Source: Nipponacmea schrenckii (Eukaryota > Mollusca > Gastropoda > Lottiidae). From it: a DNA stretch of 64,000 nucleotides. The stretch spans positions 5,328,826 through 5,392,825 of the forward strand of contig JAUJPP010000005.1 of assembly GCA_030562195.1 (NCBI GenBank). The letters are read 5' to 3'. Below the pieces are notes generated by a model. The model ran no database searches and was not told the DNA's origin. It saw only the letters and a list, made by a program, of their open reading frames with translations. This document shows, piece by piece, positions 35,001 to 45,859 of this stretch (position 1 is its first letter; each line of letters starts with the position of its first letter). The position numbers were made by a program, and so were the translations under genes.

Positions 35001-38000
35001 AACTTCATCTTATACATGTTCACAATGTCAAGTTATTACAAACTTCATCTTATACATCTTCACAATGTCAAGTTATTACAAACTTCATCTTATACATCTT
35101 TACAATGTCAAGTTATTACAAACTTCATCTTATACAATGTCAAGCTATTACAAACTTTATTACATACAAATAGCCATCATTCTTGTATAACAAATCCAAA
35201 AATATAAGAAATTTTTTTAAAGCAAATGAAGAAATGACATTAAAAAATCTATTATGAAGCAAAATGGCCTTACCCTGGTGTGTTTGGTTGTGTTAGAAAA
35301 ACACTGTCCTGTTCCCCTCCAGAAAAATAACTACTGTAAAAAAAATAACCAACCATCCTCTTATTAGAAACAACTAAGAAAGCAAAGCATGGACCAGAAA
35401 AAATATAACAAAATTCTCAAGCAAAAAATATTAAGCAAGCACAGATAGATCTATAGCGAAGAAGCCCTGACACAAATGTAGGCCACGGCAACTGGCCCTG
35501 AATTCTCAAAACAATCTTAGGAATAGGTTGTCCTAGGCCCTAGGGTCTTATCTTCTAAAACTGTTTCTAGGATATCCTAGGGTCTTCACTTCTAATACTG
35601 TTTCTAGGATATCCTAGGGTCTTATCTTCCAACACTGTTTCTAGGATGTCCTAGAGTCTTATCTTCTAAAACTGTTTCTAGGATATCCTAGAGTCTTAAC
35701 TTCTAAAACTGTTTCTAGGACATCCTAGGGTCTTATCTTCTAAAACTGTTTCTAGGATGTCCTAGAGTCTTAACTTCTAAAACTGTTTCTAGGATACCCT
35801 AGGGTCTTAACTTCTAACACTGTTTCTAGGACATCCTAGGGTCTTATCTTCTAACACTGTTTCTTAGATATATCCTAGGGTCTTAACTTCTAATACTGTT
35901 TCTAGGATATCCTAGCATTAATCTCTAAGAGAATACAGGGCCAGGTCGTGTACAAATAAGCAAAGTAAAAAGCTCATGGAACCAAAGTAAATAAAGATAG
36001 CTTGCCAGGCAAGGTAACATACGCCCACTGATAGCTTTGATTGTAAAAGTAAAAGTCCAATTACAGCTGGTTCCTGATTTACAGGATTTTTTTTCAGAAT
36101 CATATCAAAATCAATAGGGGTCTTCCTTGGATGGTAATAAACAAATATACCAAGTTACAAAAAGATTCATAAAGAAATGGAGTCTCTACAGTGTCCACAA
36201 GCTTTTGTTTACAAACAGAACAATTTGAAATTCAAATCCAAGAATTCCAGGAATTTTTTTCGGAATCATACCAAAATCAATAGGGGTCTTCATTGAATGA
36301 TAATAAACATGTATACCAAGTTTCAAGAAAATCCAATGAAACCTGTAGTCTCCACAGTGTCCACAAACAATTATTGACAGACGGATGACAAACAGTACAA
36401 TTCGAAATTCCAAGTCCCAGAATTCCAGGAATTTTTTTCAGAATCATATCAAAATCAATAGGGTTCTTCCTTGGATGGTTATAAACAAATATACCAAGTT
36501 ACAAAAAGATTCATAAAAAAATGGAGTCTCTACAGTGTCCACAAGCTTTTGTTATCAAACAGAACAATTTGAAATTCAAAGTTCAAGAATTCCAGGAATT
36601 TTTTTCGGAATCATACCAAAATCGATAGGGGTCTTCGTTGAATGGTAATAAACATGTATACCAAGTTTCAAGAAGATCCAATAAAAACTGTAGTCTCTAC
36701 AGTGTCCACAAACAATTGTTGACAGACGGATGAGAAACAGTACATTCGAAATTCCAAGTTCCAGAATTCCAGGAATTTTTTTCAGAATCATATCAAAATC
36801 AATAGGGGTCTTCCTTGGATGGTAATAAACAAATATACCAAGTTACAAAAAGATTCATAAAGAAATGGAGTCTCTACAGTGTCCACAAGCTTTTGTTTAC
36901 AAACAGAACAATTTGAAATTCAAAGTCCAAGAATTCCAGGAATTTTTTTCGAAATCATACCAAAATCGATAGGGTTCTTCCTTGAGTGATTATAAACAAG
37001 TATACCAAGTTTCAAGAAATTCCAATAAAAACTGTAGTCTCTACAGTGTCCACAAACAATTGTTGACAGACGGACCGACGGACCGACGGACCGACGGACC
37101 GACGGACCGACGGACAGGGGCGACAACAATATACGTCCACATTTCTATGTGGGCGTATAAAAATGGTATATTTCATATGAAATACCTGTCCAGTTCTGCA
37201 TCGTGAGGAATATCATTCTCAGATTCCTCGGAACTGCTGTCTGATTTCGGTTGTTGCCAGGCGTTACGAGCCTCTTCGGCCTTCTTTCTGTATGCCTCGG
37301 CTACTGCTGCTTTCTAAAATTAAAGATAAAAAAATAAATAAGTTTTTATGTTGTGCTATACCCTACAGTGTAGGTGCCTTAATCTCCAAAACTTAATTTT
37401 AAACATTTTTTTAGAAATACAATAATCTGATTGGATACGAAAACTAAGTTTAAAATCAATTTTATTGAGTGACCAATCAGATGACTGAAACACTAAAATC
37501 ATCTTACGTTAATTTGAGAGAATATGGCTGCTGGGTAAACCATATTCTGAGGTCTGTATCATTAAACAATGACTCTTACCTTCGCCTGGCGTTCTTGTTT
37601 TATCAAATCAAATAATCCATGACCCAGTTTTACATTTCTGATTAAATTCCTACAATATATAACGTAATAATTCAATGGTTACATTTCCAATCTTTAATTC
37701 ATTTCCAATCTGATTTATTTCCAATCTTTAATTCATTTCCAACCTTTGATTTATTTCCAATCTTTAATTCATTTCCAACCTTTGATTTATTTCCAACCTT
37801 TGATTTATTTCCAATCTTTGATTTATTCCCAATCTTTAATTCATTTCCAACCTTTGATTTATTTCCAACCTTTGATTTATTTCCAACCTTTGATTTATTT
37901 CCAATCTTTGATTTATTTCCAACCTTTGATTTATTTCCAACCTTTGATTTATTTCCAATCTTTGATTCATTTCCAATCTTTGATTTATTTCCAATCCATT

Positions 38001-39326
38001 GATTACTTCCCAATTTTTGATTTATTTCCAAGATAAAATTTGATTTATATTCAGTATGAGGGTCTATAAATAAATCTAAATACAAGGGGGTCACAAAACT
38101 AAGTATATAATTTACAACTAGGCCTATCTACATATCTTTTAATCAGGAAATTTTATAACCAAAAGCACCAGAATTTAGCCTGAAAATATATCATAGCAGA
38201 CACATACCTTCCATGTCTTACTTCTTTATTCAAATTGTTGAGTTCTCGTTTCTTTCTTCGCAGCATAAAATTAGCAGCCGTCTGCAGAGAAAGGGGAGAC
38301 TATAACTAGGTATTTTTTTTAGATTTTTATTTCAGAACCGGTGAAATAACAAGACTTCCATACTTTTCATGATTATAACTTTCACCATTTTTAACTATTT
38401 TTTACACTAACAATCCATACTGGAAAAAATATATGTTACGCCGGATATCTCTGAATCAGCATAAACTCTGAGTTATTCCCCTTACCTACCAACTTCATTT
38501 TATTCCGTGCTTGTGCAATTTGACATTCCACCATTTGTATTCATGCCTATCGTATCTAATCTATGTTCCTGTTCTGCTTAAATCTAAATCCTTATGACAA
38601 CCAATCAAATTGCTGCTCGCCATCAAAAATATAGCAAAGAATAATTTCTGTCTACTGATTTAAATAAATAAAAGACTCACGTTTGATTTTTTCTGTTTAG
38701 TGACCTCTAACCCTCCTTCATCTTCATCTGAACCAGAACTATAGTACGACTCATCAGACTGTAATAGTTACATACAAGTCATAATTTCACTCATAATTCC
38801 ATTCCACCCAGCTGTATATGGGTACGGATAATCCAAGAAAGATCAATGTCAAGAGGTTTGGCCAAGGACCAGCTGGTAGAAAGGATCCCTGTAACGGCAA
38901 ACTTGTGAGCCTAAGTTGTTATCCTTGTAGAATATAGTTTCTTTTTTCTTTGTAAATGATTATAGTTAAGTTTTTCTGTTTTAATCAGATAATGGCCACA
39001 GTCAACTGATTATACCGCCACACCCAAAAACAAAAGAGTTGAACACTTACCTCTTCCCATTGACCTAAGGCACTTAAAACAAGGCGTTTTTCATCCAAGT
39101 AAAATGGATCTCCGATACCAACATAAGGACGGTAATTCAAGGCGTTAAAACCCTGAGTGACTAATTGTTCCTGCCTACGTCGGTAATTAGCCGAACGGAC
39201 AATATCTCTACTTGGACTGATGGGATTGTACACCGTCTCACATCGCGCTTGTAGTTTTAATCCTTTCTGAGACGGAATCGGTAGAGGTTGTCGATTAACA
39301 TAGGCTCGGGGATCTTTCGTTGGCAT
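29019..39326 (-). CDS. coiled-coil/disordered protein, tentatively CCDC60-like
   Basis: Sixteen minus-strand exons close in phase to 2,394 nt (797 aa): 39051-39326, 38681-38758, 38208-38281, 37580-37649, 37186-37313, 35274-35333, 34656-34910, 34245-34355, 33830-33932, 33382-33589, 31735-31873, 31347-31416, 30765-31009, 30127-30273, 29756-29846, 29019-29357. The protein begins MPTKDPRAYVNRQPLPIPSQ. The first 200 residues are charged and helical (NFMLRRKKRELNNLNKEVRH, KAAVAEAYRKKAEEARNAW), then comes a serine/proline-rich disordered stretch. A conserved-looking helical block follows (FRQLCVLNWILEAMN, SPITTCWKLSK). The C-terminal 250 residues are helical, with LKDLWYYKLILSKLGNFGL and a final block (FIKALGTLRDWEICSPDV, AVEFCREKIVDMTIEEFEEW) before a Ser/Thr tail. 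No enzymatic motif is present. I associate this order with CCDC60, a poorly characterised coiled-coil family, but from memory only. The gene model itself is strong. Confidence 0.85.
30345..30500 (-). repeat. two SINE-tail units
   Basis: Two diverged copies of the AATGAATAGAGTTTTATATT ... GGGCTAATGAAGA unit after a poly-A run, intronic in the CCDC60-like gene. Confidence 0.7.
31222..31308 (+). mobile_element. tRNA-like Pol III promoter fragment (possible SINE head)
   Basis: Contains a good B box, GGTTCGAAACC, inside ATCACTGGTTCGAAACCCTG, preceded about 35 bp upstream by an A-box-like TGGCGATTAGGTGCC. No tRNA cloverleaf with an intact acceptor stem is apparent, so it looks like a SINE head or tRNA pseudogene, unrelated in sequence to the SINE at 20205. 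It is intronic. Confidence 0.45.
31440..31625. repeat. decayed CAATGTCAAG minisatellite with 80-bp higher-order unit
   Basis: Repeated CACAATGTCAAGCTATTAGG and TACCTTGACTTCAATAGCCA blocks. The 40-bp core of the big arrays alternates with a second 40-bp segment. The same TTGACTTC variant appears at 55255-55285. Confidence 0.7.
31915..32400 (-). repeat. SINE-tail satellite array, 7-8 copies of about 60 bp
   Basis: Units of AATGAATAGAGTTTTACATC, CTACTCTTTTGCATATAATG, GGCTAATGAAGACAG, ending with an oppositely oriented unit (GTACAGAAGAGTAGGATGTA at 32360-32400), which makes an inverted boundary. It is intronic in the CCDC60-like gene. Confidence 0.92.
32786..32995. repeat. 82-bp direct duplication
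   Basis: Two copies (32786-32870, 32911-32995) sharing ATAGATAACAATAACTTTAT and CTCCTGTCTTTATCAAGCAA. A related piece occurs at 46545-46640. It is intronic. Confidence 0.85.
34945..35165. repeat. 40-bp CAATGTCAAG minisatellite, third array
   Basis: Five to six units, including two shortened ones, with the same core as 5995-6600 and 18262-18720. It begins about 35 bp beyond the acceptor of the CCDC60-like exon 34656-34910. Confidence 0.92.
35515..35925. repeat. 37-bp minisatellite with palindromic AGGATATCCT core
   Basis: About eleven units of TCTAGGATATCCTAGGGTCT + TATCTTCTAAAACTGTT. The core AGGATATCCT is self-complementary. Same family as 40855-41165 and, inverted, 25420-25545. It is intronic in the CCDC60-like gene. 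Confidence 0.95.
35930..37175. mobile_element. composite element: six ~180-bp units, ACGG microsatellite, hairpin end
   Basis: Six alternating A/B versions of a unit starting AATTCCAGGAATTTTTTTC (GG/AG)AATCATA with AAAATCAATAGGGGTCTTC and CTACAGTGTCCACAA. The last unit runs into GACAGACGGACC with five to six ACGGACCG-type repeats (37070-37115), then a hairpin end ACGTCCACATTTCTATGTGGGCGT. Ordered unit array, microsatellite and hairpin terminus resemble non-autonomous Helitron-like or pearl-type elements known in molluscs; that link is inference. It ends only 10 bp before CCDC60-like exon 37186-37313, on its donor side. Confidence 0.7.
37675..38045. repeat. 18-bp minisatellite (TTTGATTTATTTCCAATC), about 20 copies
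   Basis: Twenty or so units alternating AATCTTTGA, AACCTTTGA and AATCTTTAATTCA variants, starting about 25 bp from CCDC60-like exon 37580-37649. The long frames on both strands (GNKSKV / FQPLIY repeats) are translations of the repeat. Confidence 0.95.
38800..38945 (+). repeat. dispersed CACCCAGCTG / GGATCC repeat, single copy
   Basis: A fairly complete single copy: CACCCAGCTGTATATGGGTA, AGAAAGATCAATGTCAAGAG, TTGGCCAAGGACCAGCTGGT, AGAAAGGATCCCTG, CTAAGTTGTTATCCTTGTAG. It is the likely ancestor form of the tandem versions at 7205-7480 and 19440-19900. Confidence 0.75.
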
Positions 39327-40704
39327 GGTGATAGCTGCAATTTCCTCAATCGCTTAGTATCTTAAATACTCTCCTAATGCATTTTTATATTTGAACTGAA
39401 AAAGATTGTTAACAGTTTTCTAGACTTAATTCTTTTTAAGGCTTTTTTTTCTTAAGGGAGAGGGGGATAGGTGATACATAGAAGTGCACATTTGTCCAGA
39501 AATAATTCATTTTCAAATCTTTTGACGCATGGTAGGCTTTTGTCACATTGTCTTATTTTTTCGTTTTTTATGGTTTGTTTACATTTGCAAATAGGACGCA
39601 CCTTGATCTTAACAGCCTTCGATTCCGTTTTCAAATAAGATCGAATCAAATATCGAGATTCTTTGCTTGTACAGATGGATTTACAAACTAATTTGTGTTT
39701 TAAAAATACTTTAGAACAAACCTTTCAACAACAGAGAAACAAACACGAGAACATTTTCACCGACTGGACTTTCGTTCATTGAAGAAATTTTGTAACGTCT
39801 TAAACTGAAGCGTGGATTTGTAAGACATACAATTAATTTCTATTTTCAACGCTTTTGTAGACCTATTTTCTATAATGTGAATACTAATAGTCGAAGATTA
39901 GATCATGTTTTTGCAGAAAATTAAAAAAATAATAACCAAAATTACAATACGTTTTCGCAAAAGTCGAAATTACAAATTAATTGTTTTCAATTATTCTAAT
40001 CCTTGGCCTACTTCGATGCATTTTTTTAGTCGTCTTGTTGATCAAGTCCATTGATAGCGTCCGTTGCTAAGAAACCTTAAATTCATTTATTGTTAGTGTT
40101 TTAAGTCTGGATGATCCAATCCAATCTTATTTTGAAACCTTGAACATGGCAGCATAGGCGCGGTTGCCCCCCCCCCCCCCAAATTTTTGATGGGGGGCAA
40201 AAATACAGCCCCCACCCCCGTTCCTGCGCCCATGTCTTGATAAAGACAACTAACACCCACCGCATCTGGATACACTCTGACGAAACTTCATCTCCTAATC
40301 AAGACTTAGAAACAAAAGGTTTAGTTTCAACCTCTATTGTACGACACTGTAGTACTGTAGTACTTAAGAAAATATACATATCTCCCCTTAACAAAGTTGT
40401 AACTTTGAAACATGATTGGGGTGGGGACATTTATTAAAAAGAATGAAGGGGGTTGCATGGGGTAAGGAGGCATCTTTAAATGAGGGGTTATAAAAGAAGT
40501 GATATAGTAGATATTTCTTCCTATTTTCTGAAGCTAGCAATGAGGATATTTAATGGTCCATACTGTGTACAATGACGGGAAAACTTGCCTGTACAGCAGC
40601 ATTAGCTTACTCCTTTTTGATTTCCAACTGGCGTGGTGAACTTGTATTAAGGGAAGTTTATGAGTTTTCAAATAAAAACACAATAAAGGAGTAAAATTTA
40701 AATA
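39327..40704. other. intergenic region; no gene seen
   Basis: Upstream of the CCDC60-like gene and downstream of EF-1 delta. Contains a fragment of the sequence flanking the 1-kb element (39920-39975, TTACAATACGTTTTCG), a poly-C tract (40167-40180) with a nearby G/C-rich inverted partner, and SINE body pieces at 40570-40640 (ACAGCAGCATTAGCTTACTC). Confidence 0.5.
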
Positions 40705-40705
40705 T

Positions 40706-40717
40706 TTTATTTTTATT
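40706..40717 (-). terminator. tandem polyadenylation signals for EF-1 delta
   Basis: TTTATTTTTATT on the plus strand gives two adjacent AATAAA hexamers on the minus strand, 8-19 bp beyond the TAA stop at 40725-40727. The 3' UTR may be very short, or the hexamers may be part of the general AT-richness. Confidence 0.4.
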
Positions 40718-40724
40718 GTAAAAG

Positions 40725-43700
40725 TTAGACTTTGTTGAAGGCTGCTATATCTACACTCTGTACCTGAAATACATTAAAAAAAAAACAGGTTAATTTTACA
40801 TTTTAGAATGTTTTAGTATCCATAGAAATATCTGGTGGTTTAGATCCTCAAAACAATCTAGAACTAGGTTATCCTAAAGTTTTATCTTTTAACACTGTTT
40901 CTAGGATATCCTAGGGTCTTATCTTCTAACACTGTTTCTATGATATCCTAGCGCCTTATCTTCTAACACTGTTTCTCTGATATCCTAGTGCCTTATCTTC
41001 TAACATTGTTTCTATGATATTCTAGCGCCTTATCTTCTAACATTGTTTCTATGATGTCCTAGCGCCTTATCTTCTAACATTGTTTCTATGATATCCTAGC
41101 GCCTTATCTTCTAACATTGTTTCTATGATGTCCTAGCGCCTTATCTTCTAACACTGTTTCTATGATACAAGATCCTAATTTTATATACCAAGATCTTCTA
41201 AATGTCACTGATGTTTTTCTACACAGTATCTACTACTTTACAGTCTTCATATCAGCAGATCTCTAATGTTTCATACAGTACCATAAGTCCTACAGGTCCA
41301 GTGTTACCTTCAACATAGTCATTAATAACTTATTTATCATCTACCATCTCTAACAGTCTGTGTTCAAATACCCATAGCCTACTATGCTACATTTCCCATC
41401 CTCAAATTCAACCATAGCATAATGATACCATGTTTAATTATCAACCACTCTAACCTACTATGCTACACCCTCCTCAAAGTTCCAACCAAGCAAATGATAC
41501 CATGTTTAGATTTCAACACTCTAACCTACTATGCTACCAACCCATCCTCAAAGTTCTAACCAAGCAAATGATACCATGTTTAGATTTCAACACCCTAACC
41601 TACTATGCTACAACCCATCCTCAAAGTTCCAACCAAGCAAATGATACCATGTTTAGATTTTAACACCCTAACCCACTGTGCTACAACCCATCTTCATAAA
41701 TATCAGTTTTGGAGAATGCTATAAATAAAATAAAATCTTACTTGCTCCCCATTTCAGACCATCCATTTCAATACTTCGTACTTTATTTTCTACTTCTTTC
41801 ATGTCCGTCTCATCATCCCAAGGCTTGACGTCCAGGACTACATTCGATTTGGCGATTATTTTGGGTTCTGAAGTAAAAAACATTTCAATTTCCATTACAT
41901 TCTGTGCAGTGATTTTCATCATTCTGGGGTCTTATTCTCGAAAACCTTAACTTTTAAGATGATTTTAGTGTTCCAGTCATCTGATTGGTCACTTTCACTC
42001 AATAAAACTGATTTTTTATTAAGTTTCTTTATCCAATCAGATAGCTGTATTTCTTAAAACCTGGGTTGTATCTTAATTAAGTTTTGGAGAATAAGGTCCC
42101 TGATTGGTCATTGGCTAAAATTGATTTTAAATATATGGTAGTTGTGTTATCCAATCAGATTACTCTATTTCTCCAAATGTGCTTAGTAAATAAACATTGA
42201 GAGCTCGATTTTAGAAAAAGACAAATTGAAACTCGAACTTACTGGCAGCTTTTCTTTCTTTATAATCAGCCACTCTCTTCTGTTTTAATGCCTCTAATTC
42301 TGCCTGAAATTAAACCAGGTTTTAATACTAATGATGGCTGGAATTGAAGCCCTTGTCCAGGCCCCAGTGCCCTGTAAAACTTCTCACCCCCAGTTAAATT
42401 CAATGTGTAGAACGAAAGGGTAAAACTTGAAGATTGATATAATAATAGCTGCTTCAAATTTGAATAAAAATCTCAGCTAAGATCTGGACCAATAAAAATG
42501 CGAAACACTTGTTATAAATACCTCTGCATCTTCATCATCATCGCCAAATAAATCAAAATCGTCATCTTCATCATCATCTGCTGGGGGAGGGGCAGATTTG
42601 GACTGGCTGGTGGGTTTCCCTCCCTCTAATGCTACTATTCTATTTTCTAACTTAATTACTAAGTTCTTTAAGTCATTTGTTACTGAAAAGATATAAATAT
42701 TTATTACATATTTCGACACCAAAGAATCTTGTCTAGGCATCTAAGCCTCTTGTAATAGAACTTAGATCAAAATAGCTCATATATCCAAAGCAGATCTTGC
42801 AGTATATAAATGCGTACTATTAGAGAAATTTCCAGATCTCACAAATATCTGACTGCAAATTAAAATGATGTAAATTTTTTTTAAAGATTTGAAATTTCTA
42901 TTCGTACCTTTTCTGAGTTCTTTGTTATCTCGTTCTAAAGCCTCAATTCTGCTGGTATCCATGGTAACTGATCCCTGAAAAACACAACAGATAATACCTC
43001 TTTAATAATTGTTTGTTAAAAATGTTTTGTAGCCATGTATTCAAGAAGTGTGCATATATCTCTTAATAATAATAATATATTAATATAAAATACCCAGGTT
43101 TCTGATATTGTTTTAGTTAATAGGACATTTATAAGTCTGTTTACCATTTAGTCTTTTCACAAACAACAAACAAACAAACAATGGGTGGTGGGTGAGAAAT
43201 GTGTAGATTTTGAGTGAACACAGCTTCATTACATTGTACATCATGAATAGTAATAGTTTAATATCACAAACAACATTCAAATACATCATCCAACATTCAA
43301 TACAACATCTAACATTCAAATACAACATCCAACATTCAGCCTACTTTTATATGATTTATGTTATTATTCTGTGAAGTCCATCGCTGCATTGAAACAAACA
43401 GTTGTACAGAATTAAACAAAACAGTATCAGGGAGTGGTGGCCAAACATCAGGCCAAATCTAGGACGCAATGGCACAGGTTTCAGTATCTCTTCTACTTTG
43501 AGAAGAATTTGTCACCATGCTACTTTAGTCCTGACGATCACCATGCCGACACAGATACAGCTAGGTACTGTCTAACCTATTCCAACCCAGTGTTTAGTAC
43601 TGACATTAACACACTTCAAAGGTTGTTCATTTCACTCAATGCTTAAATAGGGACCGAAAACACTGGCCATGGTGCTAGAATATATTTCAACATATATATC

Positions 43701-45308
43701 CCATAGTTATTATCTATTGTGAAAAGTAATAAAGAATTAAGATTTAAGTATCAACCACAATGTGAAATAATCTAAAATAAAAGTTAAAAAGGACATAGTG
43801 GGCATTCATATGGTTACCGAGAAAAGTTAGTGTTTCATACCGTAGTCCAACAAAATCAGGAAAATGTGTACAGAAAATTAATAAGCATTCTCCAAAATAA
43901 GTTTTAAAATGGTAGGCCAGTATGATGTAAAACATTATCAAAAATGTGCATTTAATTAGTAAAAAGCAGAAAAAATCACAGCAATTAGCCAATGAAATAA
44001 TAAGCAGCAGACAAAAAAAAAATTAAACAAAAATTTAAGGAAATGAAATTTGGAAATGAATTTGAAATCGGTGAAAATGAAATTATGACCAGACTGTAAT
44101 TTTTAATTGAAAAATATTATTTTTCATCAAATACATGTCCATTCACTTAGTGACTTTAAGGAAATTTTCAGACATTTGAAAATGTGGATAGTGACATCAG
44201 AAAATGCTTAGTTTTAGTGGAATTGCAGGAACTACAGACATCTGATTGAAAATTAAAATGGTGATATTCTTGCACAACTGACAAAACCCACTTCCCACGA
44301 AAAAGCCAAAAAGCATCCAAATGAAAAATTCAACAGTCTGGAAATAAGAGTCTACCAGTAGCTTTGATTATCTTACTTACTGGATTGTTCAATGCTAATT
44401 GAATTTGTTGCCTGGCTTGATTAATTTCATTGATAAGAGAACTTTTTCCGCCCGTTGTGGCCTAAAATATAGAAAGTTGTCTTTCACATGCTTTTACTGC
44501 TGTTTGAGTGACATTTAGTGATACCTTTGCTGTTACAAGGGTAGCTAGAGTCATTTGGATCGGACCCTTGATTTAAGGGTAGCTCATCAAAGTCTCTGAA
44601 TATCCTATAACAGCAAATTCTTTTAAGTGGTTAACACACAAATTTAATGAAGCTTTTGTTAGAAAATCAAATTAAACTTGAGAACAATAGAACAGGGTCA
44701 CTGCAGATATTTAACCTTAAGACCACGGAAAATTAGTTTAGAAAATTTTTCAAAGGATTCAAAAGTTTTATGTCTTTTGACTGAAATCTAAGTCTATTTT
44801 AAAAGGCCAAAGTTAGCCATTATCAGATTATATTGGACACACATGTTATTGAGAGCTCAAATTTTAACAGTGAGCTGTAACTATTAATGATGAAGTTAGT
44901 TTAAAATCTGGAAATTTGGACCAAGGTACCATATTGATTCAATAGATGGATAACCTGTCCCTTTAATTCAACTGGCTTACATGTTACCTAGGTTAAATTT
45001 GCATTTAACTAGATCAAATTTCGAGAATATTCAAGGACAATTCCTTGACGATATAAACGAAAAAAATAATCCTCTACTATCAGCTATTTGATTGGCTGCC
45101 ACAAGAGTTCATGAGGTCATGAACTTTCACACCGACTGACTAACGTGGTCCATGGTTGGACTATGGCAATAGAAGATAAAAGAATAAGCACCTGTGAAGA
45201 GAAATTGGCCGATGTTCCTGCGACTACACACTGATAAAACGCTTCAGCATCTTCGTATTTTCTCTGATGAAGCCAGACGGAATCGTGCATTAATGGATGA
45301 GCAGACAT
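40725..45308 (-). CDS. EEF1D: translation elongation factor 1 delta/beta (eEF1B GEF subunit), one exon not found
   Basis: Minus-strand exons 45192-45308, 44381-44461, 42908-42974, 42522-42682, 42243-42303, 41742-41867 and terminal 40725-40763. Starts [20 protein letters not shown] like vertebrate EEF1D. Exons 3-4 carry a leucine-zipper-like coiled coil ([31 protein letters not shown]) as in delta, not beta. An acidic stretch ends [15 protein letters not shown] (the CK2-type DDDxDLFG motif). The GEF domain begins in exon 6 ([24 protein letters not shown]) and its very end is in the last exon ([12 protein letters not shown]). The protein loads GTP onto eEF1A. The segment between, about 39 residues that hold much of the GEF fold, should lie in 40764-41741 with entry phase 1 and exit phase 0, but no such exon is visible; that interval is filled by two minisatellites. 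Starts 551 bp from CHRAC1 in divergent orientation. Confidence 0.9.
40855..41168. repeat. 37-bp AGGATATCCT minisatellite, second array
   Basis: Eight units, mostly the variant CTATGATATCCTAGCGCCTT + ATCTTCTAACATTGTTT, of the family at 35515-35925. It lies in the interval where the EF-1 delta GEF exon is missing. Confidence 0.95.
41385..41700. repeat. about 60-bp tandem repeat, 4-5 copies
   Basis: Units with AACCAAGCAAATGATACCAT, GTTTAGATTTCAACAC and CTAACCTACTATGCTAC. Also within the interval lacking the EF-1 delta exon. Confidence 0.93.
41926..42100. mobile_element. 175-bp MITE-like element with inverted ends
   Basis: Left end GGGGTCTTATTCTCGAAAAC pairs with the right end, complement GGGACCTTATTCTCCAAAAC; internal CATCTGATTGGTCA and ATCCAATCAGATAG also pair, so the whole can fold as a long hairpin. 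Same family as 9198-9361. It lies in an EF-1 delta intron. Confidence 0.75.
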
Positions 45309-45859
45309 TTTGTGTTTCTTTTCGACATGAAATAGACAAGATAAGATCTTAGACTAAATGACTGAAAGACAAAGTTTAAATCTTTCTTATATATAGAGTA
45401 ACCGTCATCTCTATGGGTTGACCCTACTGTACTACTATATAGACTTATAGTATATTACAAGAAGAGTAAGCAGACGAAATGGCCACATTAAATCAATCTA
45501 AAGTGCCCGATCGCTTACAAAGTTATTCATAACGATTTTGTGGCAAAGGGGGTAGTTCAATGGGTGTGAATGATACAAATTTAGGCTATTAACCTTTGAC
45601 GATTTGAAGAAAACAGTCTTTCCTTCCACGAAGTAATTTAAAAAGGAAGTTGGTACAACGTGAGAAGAGCACCGCAGTATCAAAAATATTTCGACTTGAA
45701 ATTAAAAATTTCAAATTTACACTAATTTGCAGACGAAAACAAGGTTGTGGCACAAAAACTACAATTTTCTCATCTTTTGGAAATTATATTAACTCAGATA
45801 AATTTGTTCTCTTTATTTTTATCTAATAAACCGTTAGAGCGGGATTAACAAAATTCATC
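45309..45859. promoter_or_regulatory. divergent promoter region between EF-1 delta and CHRAC1
   Basis: 551 bp separate the two start codons, which point away from each other, so the promoters must lie here or share it. I see no convincing TATA box or CpG cluster. Confidence 0.5.

Noticed and set aside
37699..38094. 131-codon frame of GNKSKV repeats and a 96-codon frame on the other strand
   Set aside because: Both are translations of the 18-bp minisatellite inside an intron of the CCDC60-like gene.
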